This document shows, one piece after another, positions 42,167-52,277 of a stretch of DNA of 64,000 nucleotides. A program made the position numbers and the translations under genes. The stretch spans positions 145,889,393 through 145,953,392 of the forward strand of contig CM030358.1 of assembly GCA_017893485.1 (NCBI GenBank), in the 5' to 3' direction. The DNA comes from Hemerocallis citrina. Taxonomy: Eukaryota; Streptophyta; Magnoliopsida; Asparagales; Asphodelaceae. Position 1 is the first letter of the stretch. Every line of letters begins with the position of its first letter. Under the pieces are notes generated by a model, which saw only the letters and a program-made list of their open reading frames with translations, did not search any database and had not been told where the DNA came from.

Positions 42167-43172
42167 ATGTATAGAAAAGGTGCTTCTTCTTCCCGTGTTG
42201 GGAATAATCAGTCTGATGAGCCCACTGTTGCACAGCTAATGCAAATGTAGCATGAGCACAACGAATTGATGTTGCGGATGCAACGGGAACATAATGAAAT
42301 AGAGAACCTATTGTGCCTACCCCCATTGTGCTGCCGTCGAGACCTGAAAATGTGGCAAATTTCATGAGGCTTCACCCAAACAAATTCTCCGACACTGAAG
42401 ATCCACTTGAAGCCGAACAATAACTTATCAGGACTGAACAGTTGCTGACCGCGGCACGTATAGCGGATGTGGATCGTGTGGATGTGGTAAGCATCCAACT
42501 TGTTAATCTTGCCCACATCTGGTGGCAAACTGAGGCTGAACGATTGGGCCGACCCATTCCCTGGGCTGCTTTCGCTGAGAGCTTCCTCACGAAGTTCTTC
42601 CCTAATGTCACCAAGAATGAGATGGAACGAGAGTTTGTTTCTTTAACTCAGGTTCGTCAGATGGTGCTTATTCATGCTTTTTCGTTGTTAATTCATAAAG
42701 TATCGACGTTACACTAAACAATTTCTTGAATCAGGAGAATCATACCGTGGATGAGTACGCTGCAGAATTTGCCCGACTGAGTCGTTTTGCTACTGCTGTG
42801 GTGGTAAATGACGAAGATAGAGGCTGTCATTTTCTATTAGGCTTGGACATTGAGATTCAAGACCATATTACTGCCTTGCGACTTCGCTCTTATGCTAATA
42901 TCCTGGATGCTGAAAGAATTCAGGAACAGACTAGTACTAGGAAGCGTGATATTCAACATTCTGTTGCTGCTAGACCTTCTAGTAGGCCTATTAGGAGGCC
43001 AGCTATGCCCCTTCCTATCAGGGCATTGCCTTCTCCACCTGTTGCTCTAAGGTCAGGTCAGATTTGTGATTACTGTCACAAGGTGGGTCATATGCGCAAG
43101 GACTGCAGGGTAGCCAACCGCCAGTGCCTTGCATGTGGAAGTGTGGACCACATGGTTTGTGATTGCCCTTAA
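42167..43172 (+). pseudogene. Chromovirus gag with an 83-bp intron-like insertion
   Basis: The start is the ATG at 42167 (MYRKGASSSRVG). The gag core (WWQTEAERLGRPIPWAAFAE, FFPNVTKNEMEREFVSLTQ) is in one frame to about 42651. It continues in another frame from 42735 (ENHTVDEYAAEFARLSRFAT) to two CCHC zinc knuckles (CDYCHKVGHMRKDC and CLACGSVDHMVCDC). The 83-bp segment 42652-42734 begins GT and ends AG, and its removal keeps the frame. Stops at about 42248 (TAG) and 42421 (TAA) break the N-terminal part. Gag would form particles and bind RNA. Confidence 0.87.
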
Positions 43173-43289
43173 AGCCCTGACCTCTTGTACTAGTTGGAGG
43201 TTCCGCTCCTCAGGGGGCACTTGTTCGTGGTCAGGGTGGACCACCTCTTCCACTGCAGAGGCAGGTCATTGATCAGAGGAGAGCCGCTC

Positions 43290-44122
43290 GTCAGGGTAAT
43301 CTTCCAGCAGGTTGTGGTCAGGCTTACAACTTGACTACGCAGGATGCTGCGACTGCTTTGGGTGTTATTGCAGGTATATCTTTAGTTGTTTTTTATTTTG
43401 TATTTTATTCTGGTTTTCCTTGCTATTTCATTATTCTATCCTATTGTTTATTTATGTTAGCCTTCCATTCATTTCTGTTTCTTGCATTTTTGCCTCTGCC
43501 TTTTGTGTTCTCACTTTAACTTCTTGCTTGGCATTATCCTTGTCCATTCCTTTCCTGATCATGCTCTTTTTGACTCTGGTGCTACTCATTCATTTGTTTC
43601 CTCCCGCTTCGTCGATCTGCATCTCTTGGCTAGCAGCGTTGGAACATTTGTACATATGGATGTGTTTTCGTGTGTTCTCAGATTTGTGAGTAGAGTCCCT
43701 TGAGTATTGGTGGTGTTGATTTTGTTGCCGATCTGATTGTCATAAGCAATTCTGGATTTGATGTTATTCTGGGGATAGATTCGCTTGGTGCCACTCATGC
43801 TGTGATTGACTGCCGCAAGAAGATAGTGGTGTTCCAAATGCCAGAACATCAGGAATTTGAATTCTGTGCCAGTGAAACGCCGCTTGCTTATGGGGAGAAG
43901 TTGGCTAGTCAGGAAGTTGGAGTTATGGAGGAAGTGTGTGCTGATGTTGTTGTCGCACCGTTGGTTGTGCAGGATTTTCTATGTGTTTTTCCTGAGGAAT
44001 TGTCGGGATTACCGCCAGATCGTGAAGTGGTGTTCAGTATTGACGTTCAGCCAGGAACAGCTCCAATCTCTAAGAGTCCGTACAGAATGGCTCTTGTTGA
44101 ACTGGCTGAGTTGAAGGAGTAG
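43290..44122 (+). pseudogene. Chromovirus aspartic protease and linker to RT
   Basis: LTTQDAATALGVIAG is followed by a T-rich insertion of about 130 bp (43375-43530), then the protease active site HALFDSGATHSFVSSRFVD (about 43560-43616) with D-S-G-A intact. Further on come GVDFVADLIVISNSGFDVIL (43709 on) and VFPEELSGLPPDREVVFSID, the usual junction with RT. Frameshifts flank the T-rich segment, another lies near 43700, and a TAG stop is at 44120-44122. Confidence 0.87.
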
Positions 44123-44930
44123 ATTCAGGAGTTGTTGGATAGAGATTTTATCAGGCCAAGTGTTTCGCCTTAGGGAGCTCCAGTTTTGTTTATAAGAAGG
44201 ATGGTAGTCGTAGGTTGTGTATTGACTACCGTGTGCTCAATAATGTCACAGTGAAGAACATGTATCTGTTGCCAAGAATTGATGACCTATTTGATCAATT
44301 GGGAGGCACTTCTGTATTTTCGAAGCTGGATCTTCGTTCTAGTTACCATCAGGTTAAGGTGAAAGCCTAGGATATACAGAAGACTGCTTTTCATATGAGA
44401 TATGGGCACTATGAATTCTTGGTGATGCCTTTTGGAGTTACTAATGTTCCAGCTGTGTTTATGAGCTTGATAAATCGGGTGTTCTCTCTCTTTCTAGACA
44501 AGTTTGTGGTGGTGTTCATTGATGATATTCTTGTCTATTCTCAGAATCGGGATGAGCATGCTTAGCACTTGAAGGTTTTTTTGCAAACTTTGAGGGATCA
44601 TCAGTTGTAGGGGAAGCGTAGCAAGTGTGAGTTCTGGCTGGATCGTGTGGCTTTCTTGGGTCATATTATTTCTGGTGATGGTGTTTCCGTCGATCCGTCG
44701 AAGGTTTCTGCAGTTAAGGATTGGCCGACGCCGAAGTCTGTATCGGAAGTTCGGAGTTTTCTTTGTCTAGCGGGTTACTATCGGAAGTTTGTTCAAGATT
44801 TCTTGAAGATTGCAGGGTCGTTGACCAAGTTGACTGGGAAGGATCAGAAGTTTGTGTAGGATGAGTCCTGTGATGAAGCCTTCTCTGAATTGAAGAATCG
44901 GTTGATGTCAGCACCTAGTTGACTATACCA
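44123..44930 (+). pseudogene. Chromovirus reverse transcriptase
   Basis: A frame continuing to 44173 gives [13 protein letters not shown]. After a shift, [53 protein letters not shown] and the catalytic [17 protein letters not shown] (YxDD-type, FIDD, intact, about 44508-44556) follow. [20 protein letters not shown] and [16 protein letters not shown] form the thumb. Several TAG stops replace Gln or Trp codons (44171, 44368, 44563, 44608, 44857), most explained by C-to-T change of CAG or TGG. It is inactive. Confidence 0.9.
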
Positions 44931-45395
44931 GATGGATCATAAGGTTTTGTAATTCACTGTGATGCTTCAGATAGAGGTTTGAGTGCTATTTTGATGCAAC
45001 GAGGCAAGGTTGCCGCATATGCATCTAGACAGTTGAGGCCGCATGAAAAGAATTATCCTACACATGATTTGGAGCTTACTGCTGTGATTTTTGCCTTGAA
45101 GCTCTGGAAGCATTATTTACTTGGAGACCTGAGTGGAGATCTTCACTGACCACAAGTATGTGTTCACTCAGAATGAGCTGAATATGAGGCAAAGGCGATG
45201 GTTGGAATTGATGGCAGATTATGATATCAGTTTGCAGTATCACTCTGGCACGATTAATTCAGTGCCTGATGCTTTGAGCAGAAGACCTGTTGTTATGGTT
45301 CTTACAGAGCAGAAGGAGCTTGTGGAAGCTATGAGGAGGTTGGAATTGGATGTGGTATTGCGTGGTTCTGAGCAGAGTTGTATGGTGCTTTAGCT
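44931..45395 (+). pseudogene. Chromovirus RNase H
   Basis: [35 protein letters not shown] and [20 protein letters not shown] carry the catalytic D and E residues. After a frameshift near 45130 come [20 protein letters not shown] and LMADYDISLQYHSGTINSVP, then DALSRRP. A TAG stop is at 45391-45393. Confidence 0.88.
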
Positions 45396-45479
45396 GTAGT
45401 CATCTTTGGTAGATCAGATTAAGAAGGCACAGTCTGGTGATGTACAGTTGCAGCAATTTCGAGCTGAGGTTGAAGCTGG

Positions 45480-46240
45480 TTCAAGAACTGATGTAGTGAT
45501 TCATGAGGATGGATCTCTCTGCTTTGGGACTCGTCTATGAGTTCCTAAGGGAGAAGTTAGGCAGAGGTTACTTGAAGAAAGCTCATTGCTCGTCATACTC
45601 TATTCATCTCGGTGGTACGAAGATGTATCAGGATTTGAAGTTGCATTTCTGGTGGCATGGTATGAATAAGGTTGTTGCAAGATTTGTTTTCCGATGTCTG
45701 ATCTGTCAGCAAGTGAAAGCAGAACATCAGAGGACTGCTAGGACTTCTTCAACCGCTTCCTATTCCAAAGTGGAAGTGGGAGAATATCACTATGGATTTC
45801 ATGACTGCTTTGCCTAGAAGTCCCAAGGGTCAAAATGTTATCTGGGTGATTGTAGATCGCTTGACGAAGAGTGCTCATTTCATTCCTTTTAGAGTTGGTC
45901 AGTCTATAGAAGGCCTGGCAGAAAGGTATATGCAGGAGATTATGAGATTGCATGGTGTTCTTGTCAGTATTATATCAGACAGAGATACTCGATTCAGATC
46001 TCAATTTTGGGAGAGTCTTCATAATAGTCTTAGGAGTAAGCTGAAGTTCAGTACTGCATTCCATCCGCAGACAGATGGTCAATCGGAGAGGACTATTCAG
46101 ACCTTGGATATGTTGAGGTCTTGTGCGCTCCAGTTTGGAGGATCTTGGAAAGTTCATCTACATTTGGTGGAGTTTTCATACAACAATAGCTACCAAGCTA
46201 GTTTCAGGCAGCTTCGTATGAAGTCTTGTATGGTCGGAAG
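45480..46240 (+). pseudogene. Chromovirus integrase zinc finger and catalytic core
   Basis: The HHCC finger reads H-CSSYSIH and CLICQQVKAEHQR (about 45580-45730). The catalytic core has ITMDFMTALPRSPKGQNVIW (first D), SIISDRDTRFRSQFWESLHN (second D) and FHPQTDGQSERTIQ (E), all three acidic residues present. A frameshift near 45760 splits finger and core. A perfect 17-bp tandem duplication at 46221-46254 puts the core out of frame with the C-terminal part. Confidence 0.9.
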
Positions 46241-46241
46241 T

Positions 46242-46845
46242 CTTGTATGGTCGGAAGTATAGATCACTAGTGTGCTGGGATGACATTAGTGAGAAGAAGC
46301 TTTTGGGGCCAGAATTGATCACGAGAACTGTTGATGTAGTGGCCCATATCAGGAAGCATTTGCAAGCCGCACAGGACAGGCAGGGGAAATGGGCAGACAT
46401 ACACATGAGACTGTTAGATTTCGAAGTGGGTGATCATGTATTCCTCCAGGTGTCTCCATGGAAAGGTGTGATTCGTTTTGGTGGTGGGGGCAAGTTGAGC
46501 CCTAGATTCATTAGTCCGTTCGATGTGGTGGAGCGAGTAGGCAAGGTGGCCTATAGACTCGCGTTGCCGCAAGCTCTTTCTGGAGTGCATGACGTCTTCC
46601 ATGTTTCTCAGCTCAGGAAGTATGTCAGGGATGATAGTCATGTTATGGACTATTCGGAGTTGTCGGTTCGACCAGATTTGTCTTATGAGATTCATCCAGT
46701 TTCGATTGTGGACCGGCAGGAGAAGATTTTGAAGAATAAAGTTATTAAGTTGGTTCGTGTTGCTTGGAATCCTTACTCACCTGGTGAGTCGACTTGGGAG
46801 CTTGAAAGTGTGATTCAGAAGAGATTTCTCCATCTTTTTGGGTAG
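46242..46845 (+). pseudogene. Chromovirus integrase C-terminus with chromodomain-like tail
   Basis: This is an open frame of 200 codons with KWADIHMRLLDFEVGDHVFL, KLSPRFISPFDVVERVGKVA, YRLALPQALSGVHDVFHVSQ and LRKYV (the GPY/F-type module). The tail VSIVDRQEKILKNKVIKLVR, VAWNPYSPGESTWELES resembles the group-II chromodomain of Tekay elements, where one or more of the aromatic cage residues are usually missing. The domain is thought to guide insertion to heterochromatin. The frame itself is intact but is separated from the core by the 17-bp duplication. Confidence 0.85.
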
Positions 46846-46933
46846 TTCTTGTTCTTTCCTTTTTCCTCGGGGTTACCCTACTACCACGTGCTTAAATTTC
46901 GAGAATAAAATTTTATTGTAAGGTGAGTAGGAT

Positions 46934-47533
46934 TGACTACCGTTTCCGCTATTTTCATTTTTCCTCCTTTTGTAATATTTTATTTGTAATTGAATAAAAT
47001 ACTTTATTTTTATTTCTTGATTATTTTTGTTGAATCTTGTTCATGAAATTCTTCGTTCTTCGAGATTGAGCTATTTTTGTGGATCCCATTTTCTTCTATT
47101 TAATTGTGGGTATTTTTATTTGAACCCTATTGATTTAAATCTATCTCTTATTGAACCCTAAAACCTAATTTCATTTGTTCTTAACCCAAATCCGCTATTA
47201 TTGGATCCTAAACAGCTAATCCAACACCCTAATTGTACCCTATAAATACAACTCTACTACAAACCCAAAAAATTGTGCAATTTCGAAACCCTAGCCGCTT
47301 ATTCTCTCTCCTCTTTCCTTTCTACTCGTTGTTCTCTCTCCCCGACCACAGTTTCCCGCCTAATCCCCTAAACCCATTACTAGTCTTCTTCTCCGGCTAA
47401 CTCCGGCCGCCCTCCTCGATGCCTTCCTCCTGTCGACCACCCTGTAGCACCGCTCTACCTCCTCCTCGACGCCCATCGCTCAAAACCCCAACTCTGGCTA
47501 CCTTTCCCTTGTCCTCGATATTATCAGCGACCA
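46934..47533 (+). repeat. Chromovirus 3' LTR, first 600 bp before the gap
   Basis: It starts TGACTACCG after a purine-rich AAGGTGAGTAGGA. It aligns with 38846-39450, including the TATA box CCCTATAAATAC (47238-47249). It ends at the N run. Confidence 0.88.
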
Positions 47534-48033
47534 NNNNNNNNNNNNNNNNNNNNNNNNNNNNNNNNNNNNNNNNNNNNNNNNNNNNNNNNNNNNNNNNNNN
47601 NNNNNNNNNNNNNNNNNNNNNNNNNNNNNNNNNNNNNNNNNNNNNNNNNNNNNNNNNNNNNNNNNNNNNNNNNNNNNNNNNNNNNNNNNNNNNNNNNNNN
47701 NNNNNNNNNNNNNNNNNNNNNNNNNNNNNNNNNNNNNNNNNNNNNNNNNNNNNNNNNNNNNNNNNNNNNNNNNNNNNNNNNNNNNNNNNNNNNNNNNNNN
47801 NNNNNNNNNNNNNNNNNNNNNNNNNNNNNNNNNNNNNNNNNNNNNNNNNNNNNNNNNNNNNNNNNNNNNNNNNNNNNNNNNNNNNNNNNNNNNNNNNNNN
47901 NNNNNNNNNNNNNNNNNNNNNNNNNNNNNNNNNNNNNNNNNNNNNNNNNNNNNNNNNNNNNNNNNNNNNNNNNNNNNNNNNNNNNNNNNNNNNNNNNNNN
48001 NNNNNNNNNNNNNNNNNNNNNNNNNNNNNNNNN
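47534..48033. other. Assembly gap (500 N)
   Basis: Exactly 500 N, a conventional gap size. Missing here are the rest of the chromovirus 3' LTR, the displaced end of the copia-2 LTR and the start of element D's 3' LTR. Confidence 0.98.
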
Positions 48034-48388
48034 CTCTACTTCCCACTGTTTGGATAAAGTTGGTTATCCTTTCCTCATGAAGAGATCAAGTCTAGCTCTC
48101 TCTTGACGAAGAGATAGAGATTTCAAACTCTCTTTTGTGGGTGGAAAGATAGAATTAGTTACCTTCCTAGAAATCGGGGGTTTAAACTGGGTTCGATGGA
48201 TCTGGACTACTTTGTGTTAGGACTGTCGTACAGTCCCTATTATAGGTTGGATTAGGTCGATAGGCTTGAAAATGACCCAGCTCATTCCATCGGGTGTATC
48301 TACAAAAATTACCATTTTACCCCTGAGAGTTTTAGGATCCGTGCCTGATTTGGACGGTCCCGACTTTGCTCTATTTTTACCCATATCA
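48034..48388 (-). repeat. Element D 3' LTR (part)
   Basis: It aligns with 59133-59436 of the 5' LTR and beyond (CTCTACTTYCC, AGAGATAGAG, TTTAAACTGRGTTCGATGG) and ends TTTTTACCCATATCA. About 300-350 bp are lost in the gap. Confidence 0.85.
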
Positions 48389-48499
48389 CAAGCTCCCACT
48401 CCTGAAGACTGAGTTTCACAGCCTTAGGGGAGTAGTTCGCCCATTTTTAATGGTTAACGGAACTTATCGGATTCTTCGGGGACGTTTGACACTTACTCG

Positions 48500-49110
48500 G
48501 GGTGTAACGACTTCATAGAGCATCCAGAATTATTTTTATATTTTTTTGGATTTTAATGACTTTTCCTGAATTTTTGGGAAATTTCTGGATTTAAAAATAA
48601 TATTTCGAATTTTTAATTATTTTTTAGAATTTTGAAATAATTTTCCAGATTTTTAAAGTAATTATTTTTCTAGAATTTTATAATTTTTTTTTAAAATAAT
48701 TATTATTTTTCAGAATTTAAAAATAATATTCTTATTTTTTGCGGAATTGATAAAATAATTTTCCAGATTTAAAAAATAAGTTCTTGATTTTTAATTATCT
48801 TTCTGGAATTTTTTAATAATTTTTCCAAAACAATAATTATTTTCAGAATTTAAAATTAATACTCTGAATTTTTAATTATTTTTCAGAATTAATAAAATAT
48901 TTTTCCAGATTTTAAAAATAATTTTTTTATTTTTTAAATTATTTTTCTGGAATTTTTTAAATTACTTTTCTAAAATAATAATTATTTTTTAGAATTTAAA
49001 AATAATATTCTGAAATTTTAATTATTTTCCAGAATTAATAAAATATTTTTTCCAACTTTAAAAATATTTTTCTGATTTTTAATTATTTTTCTGGAATTTT
49101 GAATTAGTAA
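48500..49110. repeat. AT-rich TTTTTCAGAATTT-type repetitive block of element D
   Basis: This is the counterpart of 15040-15330 in B but longer. Units of about 60-130 bp containing CAGATTTAAAAATAA, AATTATTTTTCTGGAATTTT and TTTCAGAATTTAAAAATAAT recur irregularly. Confidence 0.65.
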
Positions 49111-49179
49111 AAAGGATTAAATATTAAAAGAAACTAACCGAACCATCAATCGAGGGGAGCACGGGTTTTGAAACGATCT

Positions 49180-49800
49180 AACAGATGTTAATCAGCAAAG
49201 TAACGACCTTCCTCAGTTCGCCTTTTGCATTAAACAGGGTGTGGGTCCCACATGTCAATGAAATTGCACTGACACGTGGGCCCCACTTCTCTTTTTCATT
49301 TATGGTTATTTATGGCACGTGTGACGCACGTAAGATCATGAGCGCGATTTTTGGAGCGATCACACCTGTTCATCACGTGTGGTGCGAATCCCGAGATGAT
49401 CAAACGACGCACAAGCGACGAAGCAAGCAGCCTCCGCGATTTCGCTTTTACGCCGAGGAGTATGGTGGAGTCCTCCAGCTACGTGGGAACTCGCAAAGGT
49501 ACCACGTGGTGCAGTTGTCTGGTGAAGGGAGAGAGGAGTATGACCCACTGGCTGTGTGGCCGCATGTGGGTGCGCCACGTGGCAGGTGCTGTTGTAGAGA
49601 GAGGGTATGTGGGGCTCGCTGGCGCTGCGTAACCGACGAGTGGCACCATCTACGCGCCTGTGGGGCCCACTCCACTACCGCGTGCGCACGTGGTGCCATG
49701 CGATTGGCTTACGTGTGGGGCCCGCTGGCACTGCCTTTCTCTGCTTTTTTTTGCTCTTGCGCACAACTGTAGTACAACTGTTATTCCCGGTGCTGCAGAG
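49180..49800. other. GC-rich variable block of element D with many ACGTG motifs
   Basis: At least eight CACGTG/ACGTG cores occur, for example ACACGTGGGCCCC (49272), CATCACGTGTGG, CTACGTGGGAAC, CCACGTGGTGC, CCACGTGGCAGG and TTACGTGTGGGGCCC. Open frames of 60-195 codons on both strands share no recognisable domain. The matching position in B holds different sequence. Confidence 0.5.
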
Positions 49801-50079
49801 GTCCGATTGAGGCGTATGAGTAGTCGATTCGAAGAGGACTCAAAGATCTACAAGCTCTGTTCAAAAGTCGGTCTAGAAATCGTCCATCATCAAGGTTAAA
49901 ACATGCTCTCAATGTCTCTGTCCTCCGGGGAGTTGAGAATAGATGAGCTACGAACAGAACTTCGTCATGGAAAAGCTATGAAGAGGAGCTTCATCCCTGG
50001 GGAGCTATGAAGAGGAGCTATGAAGAGGTGTTTCGCCCTGAATGAGCCACAAAGAGGGGTTGTGCTCCCGGGGAGCTTC

Positions 50080-51300
50080 GAAGAAGGAGTTGGCGCTGAC
50101 CTTGCCGTTTGGACCTGACAAGCTCGTAGTGGTGTATGAGAAGGGAGTTGGCGTCGAACTTGCCGTTTGAGCCCGACAAGTTTGGAGAGGTAGCTCGTAG
50201 AGGGAGTTGGACTCTAAACTTGCTGTTTGAACCCAGCAAGCTTGGGGAGTCAACTTGAGGAGGGAGTTGGCGCCGACCTTGCCGTTTGGACCCGGCAGAC
50301 TTGTGGAAGCGACCCAAGAAGGGTGTTGGCGCGGACCTTGTTGTTTTGACCCGACATACTTGTGGAGGCGACCCGAGGAGGGGGTTGGTGCCGACCTTGA
50401 CATTTGGGACCTGCAGGCTTGTGGAGGTAATCAAAGGAGGGGGTTGGTGTCGACCTTGCCATTTGGACCTGACAGGTTTGTAGAGGCAGCCCGAGGAGGA
50501 AGATGGACGTCTAACTTGTTGTTTGAGCCCAACAAGTCTGCAGGGGTGACCCAAGGAGGGTGTTGGCACCGACCTTGCCGTTTGGACCTGACAGACTTGT
50601 AGAGAACCGAGGAGGGGGTTGGTTCCAACCTTGCCATTTAGACTTGGCAGGTTTATGGAGGCAACTCGAGGAGGGGGTTGATGCCGACCTTGCCATTTGG
50701 ACCCGGCAGGTTTGTGGAGGCAAATCGATGAGGGGGTTGGTGCCAATCTTGCTGTTTGGACCCGGCAGGTTTGTGGAAGCAATCTGAGGAGGGGATTGGT
50801 GCCGACCTTGCCGTTTGGACCTAGCCAGTTTTTAGAGGCAACCCAAGGAGGAAGATGGATGCCTAACTTGCCATTTGAGCCTAACATGTTTGCAGAGGCG
50901 ACCAGAGGAGGGTGTTGGCGCCGACCTTACAGTTTGGACCCGGCAGGCTTGTAGAGGCGACCTGATAAGGGAGTTGGCACCGATCTTTCCGTTTGGACCC
51001 TGACAAGTTTGTAGAGGCAATCCGAGGAGGGAGATGGATGCCTAACTTACCGTTTAAGCCCTGACAAGTTTGTAGAGGCGACTCAACGAGGGAGTTGACG
51101 CCGAGTTTGCCGTTTGAACCTGACAGGTTAGTAGAAGCAACTCTTAGGGGAGAGTTGGCACTGACCTTGCTGTTTGGTCCTGACAAGCTAGTAGAAGCAA
51201 CTCTTAGGGGGGAGTTAGCACCGACCGTGCTGTTTGAGCCCGACAAGTTGATGGAGGCAACTCGAAGAGTGAGTTGGATATCATATCTGATGCTTGAAGG
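50080..51300. repeat. 59-60-bp tandem array of element D, about 20 copies
   Basis: GTTGG recurs at 50089, 50147, 50206, 50266 and 50325, and so on to about 51270. The unit core is GACCTTGCCGTTTGGACC, then CGGCAGGTTTGTGGAGGC. A variant unit starting GAAGATGGAYG appears at 50501, 50853 and 51032, six and three units apart. As the period is close to 60 bp, frames stay open on both strands (289 codons on the minus strand). I regard these as by-products. Confidence 0.93.
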
Positions 51301-51539
51301 CGAACTAGTTGCGGGAGAAGCTCTACAGACGAGCTGGGCTCTAGCACCGTCACATGGAGTTAAGGAGTTGTTGGTGTGGTTCGGAAGAAGAAATGAGCAC
51401 AGGAGGTCATTGATGAGTGTTGTCGAGTTGCAGGAGCAGCTATAAGGGTGAGCTAAGACCTAGGTTCAGTATGTTTGAGTCAAGTTTTAGGGATAGCTCT
51501 GGAAAAGAGCTGGTCTTCGAACTTGCTTGCTGGAAAATT

Positions 51540-52040
51540 TAACTAGTAGTGGGAGTAGTTCGAATGGTCGTTTCGAGCCCCAAACCTGCACACTTGCAAG
51601 CTGTGAGGGCGATTTCAAACCATGATTGTGAACTCTGAACCAGTTGTTCCGGAGTCATCAACGAGTTGTAAGAGTAATTCCGAATGATGAGCCACTTCGC
51701 ACTTGCTTGTTTGCATGCGACTAAAGCGGGGTCGAACCAAGTATTGGAATCCAAACTTTTTGTTTGAGGGAGTTAATGAGTTATAGGAGCAATTCTGAAT
51801 GGTGAGCCACTCCGCATTTGCTTGTTTGCAAGCGACTAAAACAGTGTCAAACCAAGTGTTGGACTCCAAACTTTTTTTTTGAAAGTTTTAACGAGTTGTA
51901 GGAGCATTTCTGAATGGTGAGCCACTCCACACTTACTTGGTCGCAAGCGACTAAAGTTACATCGATCCAAATGTTGAACTCCAAACTCATCATTTGAGCC
52001 TAGAAAGTTGTGGGAGCAGCCACGGGGGACAAGCTAGACT
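51540..52040. repeat. About 117-bp tandem repeats of element D, shared with element B
   Basis: Units contain ACGAGTTGTAGGAGCA, GAATGGTGAGCCACTCC, CTTGCTTGTTTGCAAGCGAC and GTTGGACTCCAAACT. They match the array at 17850-18330 in B. Confidence 0.87.
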
Positions 52041-52138
52041 CCGAACTTGCTGTTCAATGAGTCGTAGATGTGACTTAGGGGGATAGACATGAGGCCAGTG
52101 CAATGATCTTTATAAGAAAAAAGGTAAGTTTTATTGAA

Positions 52139-52146
52139 ACAAACTA
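52139..52146 (-). terminator. Poly(A)-signal-like AATAAAAC after the gag-pro of element D
   Basis: The minus-strand TTTCAATAAAACTTA is identical to the sequence at the same place in B. Confidence 0.35.
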
Positions 52147-52277
52147 AGTGGCTGCCTTGAGGGGGAGAGCCGTTATTACATGCTTTGAACGTATTGCAAG
52201 TGGAGGCCTTATTGAAAAATGAAAACCTACTTCTACGAGAGGGTGTTAGGCACCATTATGGTACTTCATTTGATGCT

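Larger units (their letters stand above)
38846..47533 (+). mobile_element. Tekay/Del-like chromovirus (Ty3/gypsy), 3' end in the assembly gap
   Basis: Order: 5' LTR (38846-41960), iMet-type primer site (41971), gag with two zinc knuckles, protease, RT, RNase H, integrase, chromodomain-like tail, polypurine tract and the start of the 3' LTR (46934). All domains are in the gypsy order on the plus strand, and all contain stops or shifts. The 3-kb LTRs and CHROMO-like tail point to the Tekay/Del clade. LTR divergence over the compared 590 bp is several percent, clearly more than in element A. Confidence 0.9.

Noticed and set aside
42167..46845. Chromovirus as a functional autonomous element
   Set aside because: Stops in gag, protease linker, RT and RNase H and the 17-bp duplication rule out a working polyprotein.
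49185..49772. 195-codon plus-strand frame in element D
   Set aside because: Other frames across the same block are also open, there is no domain, and the block is absent from B.
50018..50887. 289-codon frame in the 60-bp array as a real repeat protein
   Set aside because: Unit length varies between 58 and 60 bp, both strands are open and no start context or domain is present.
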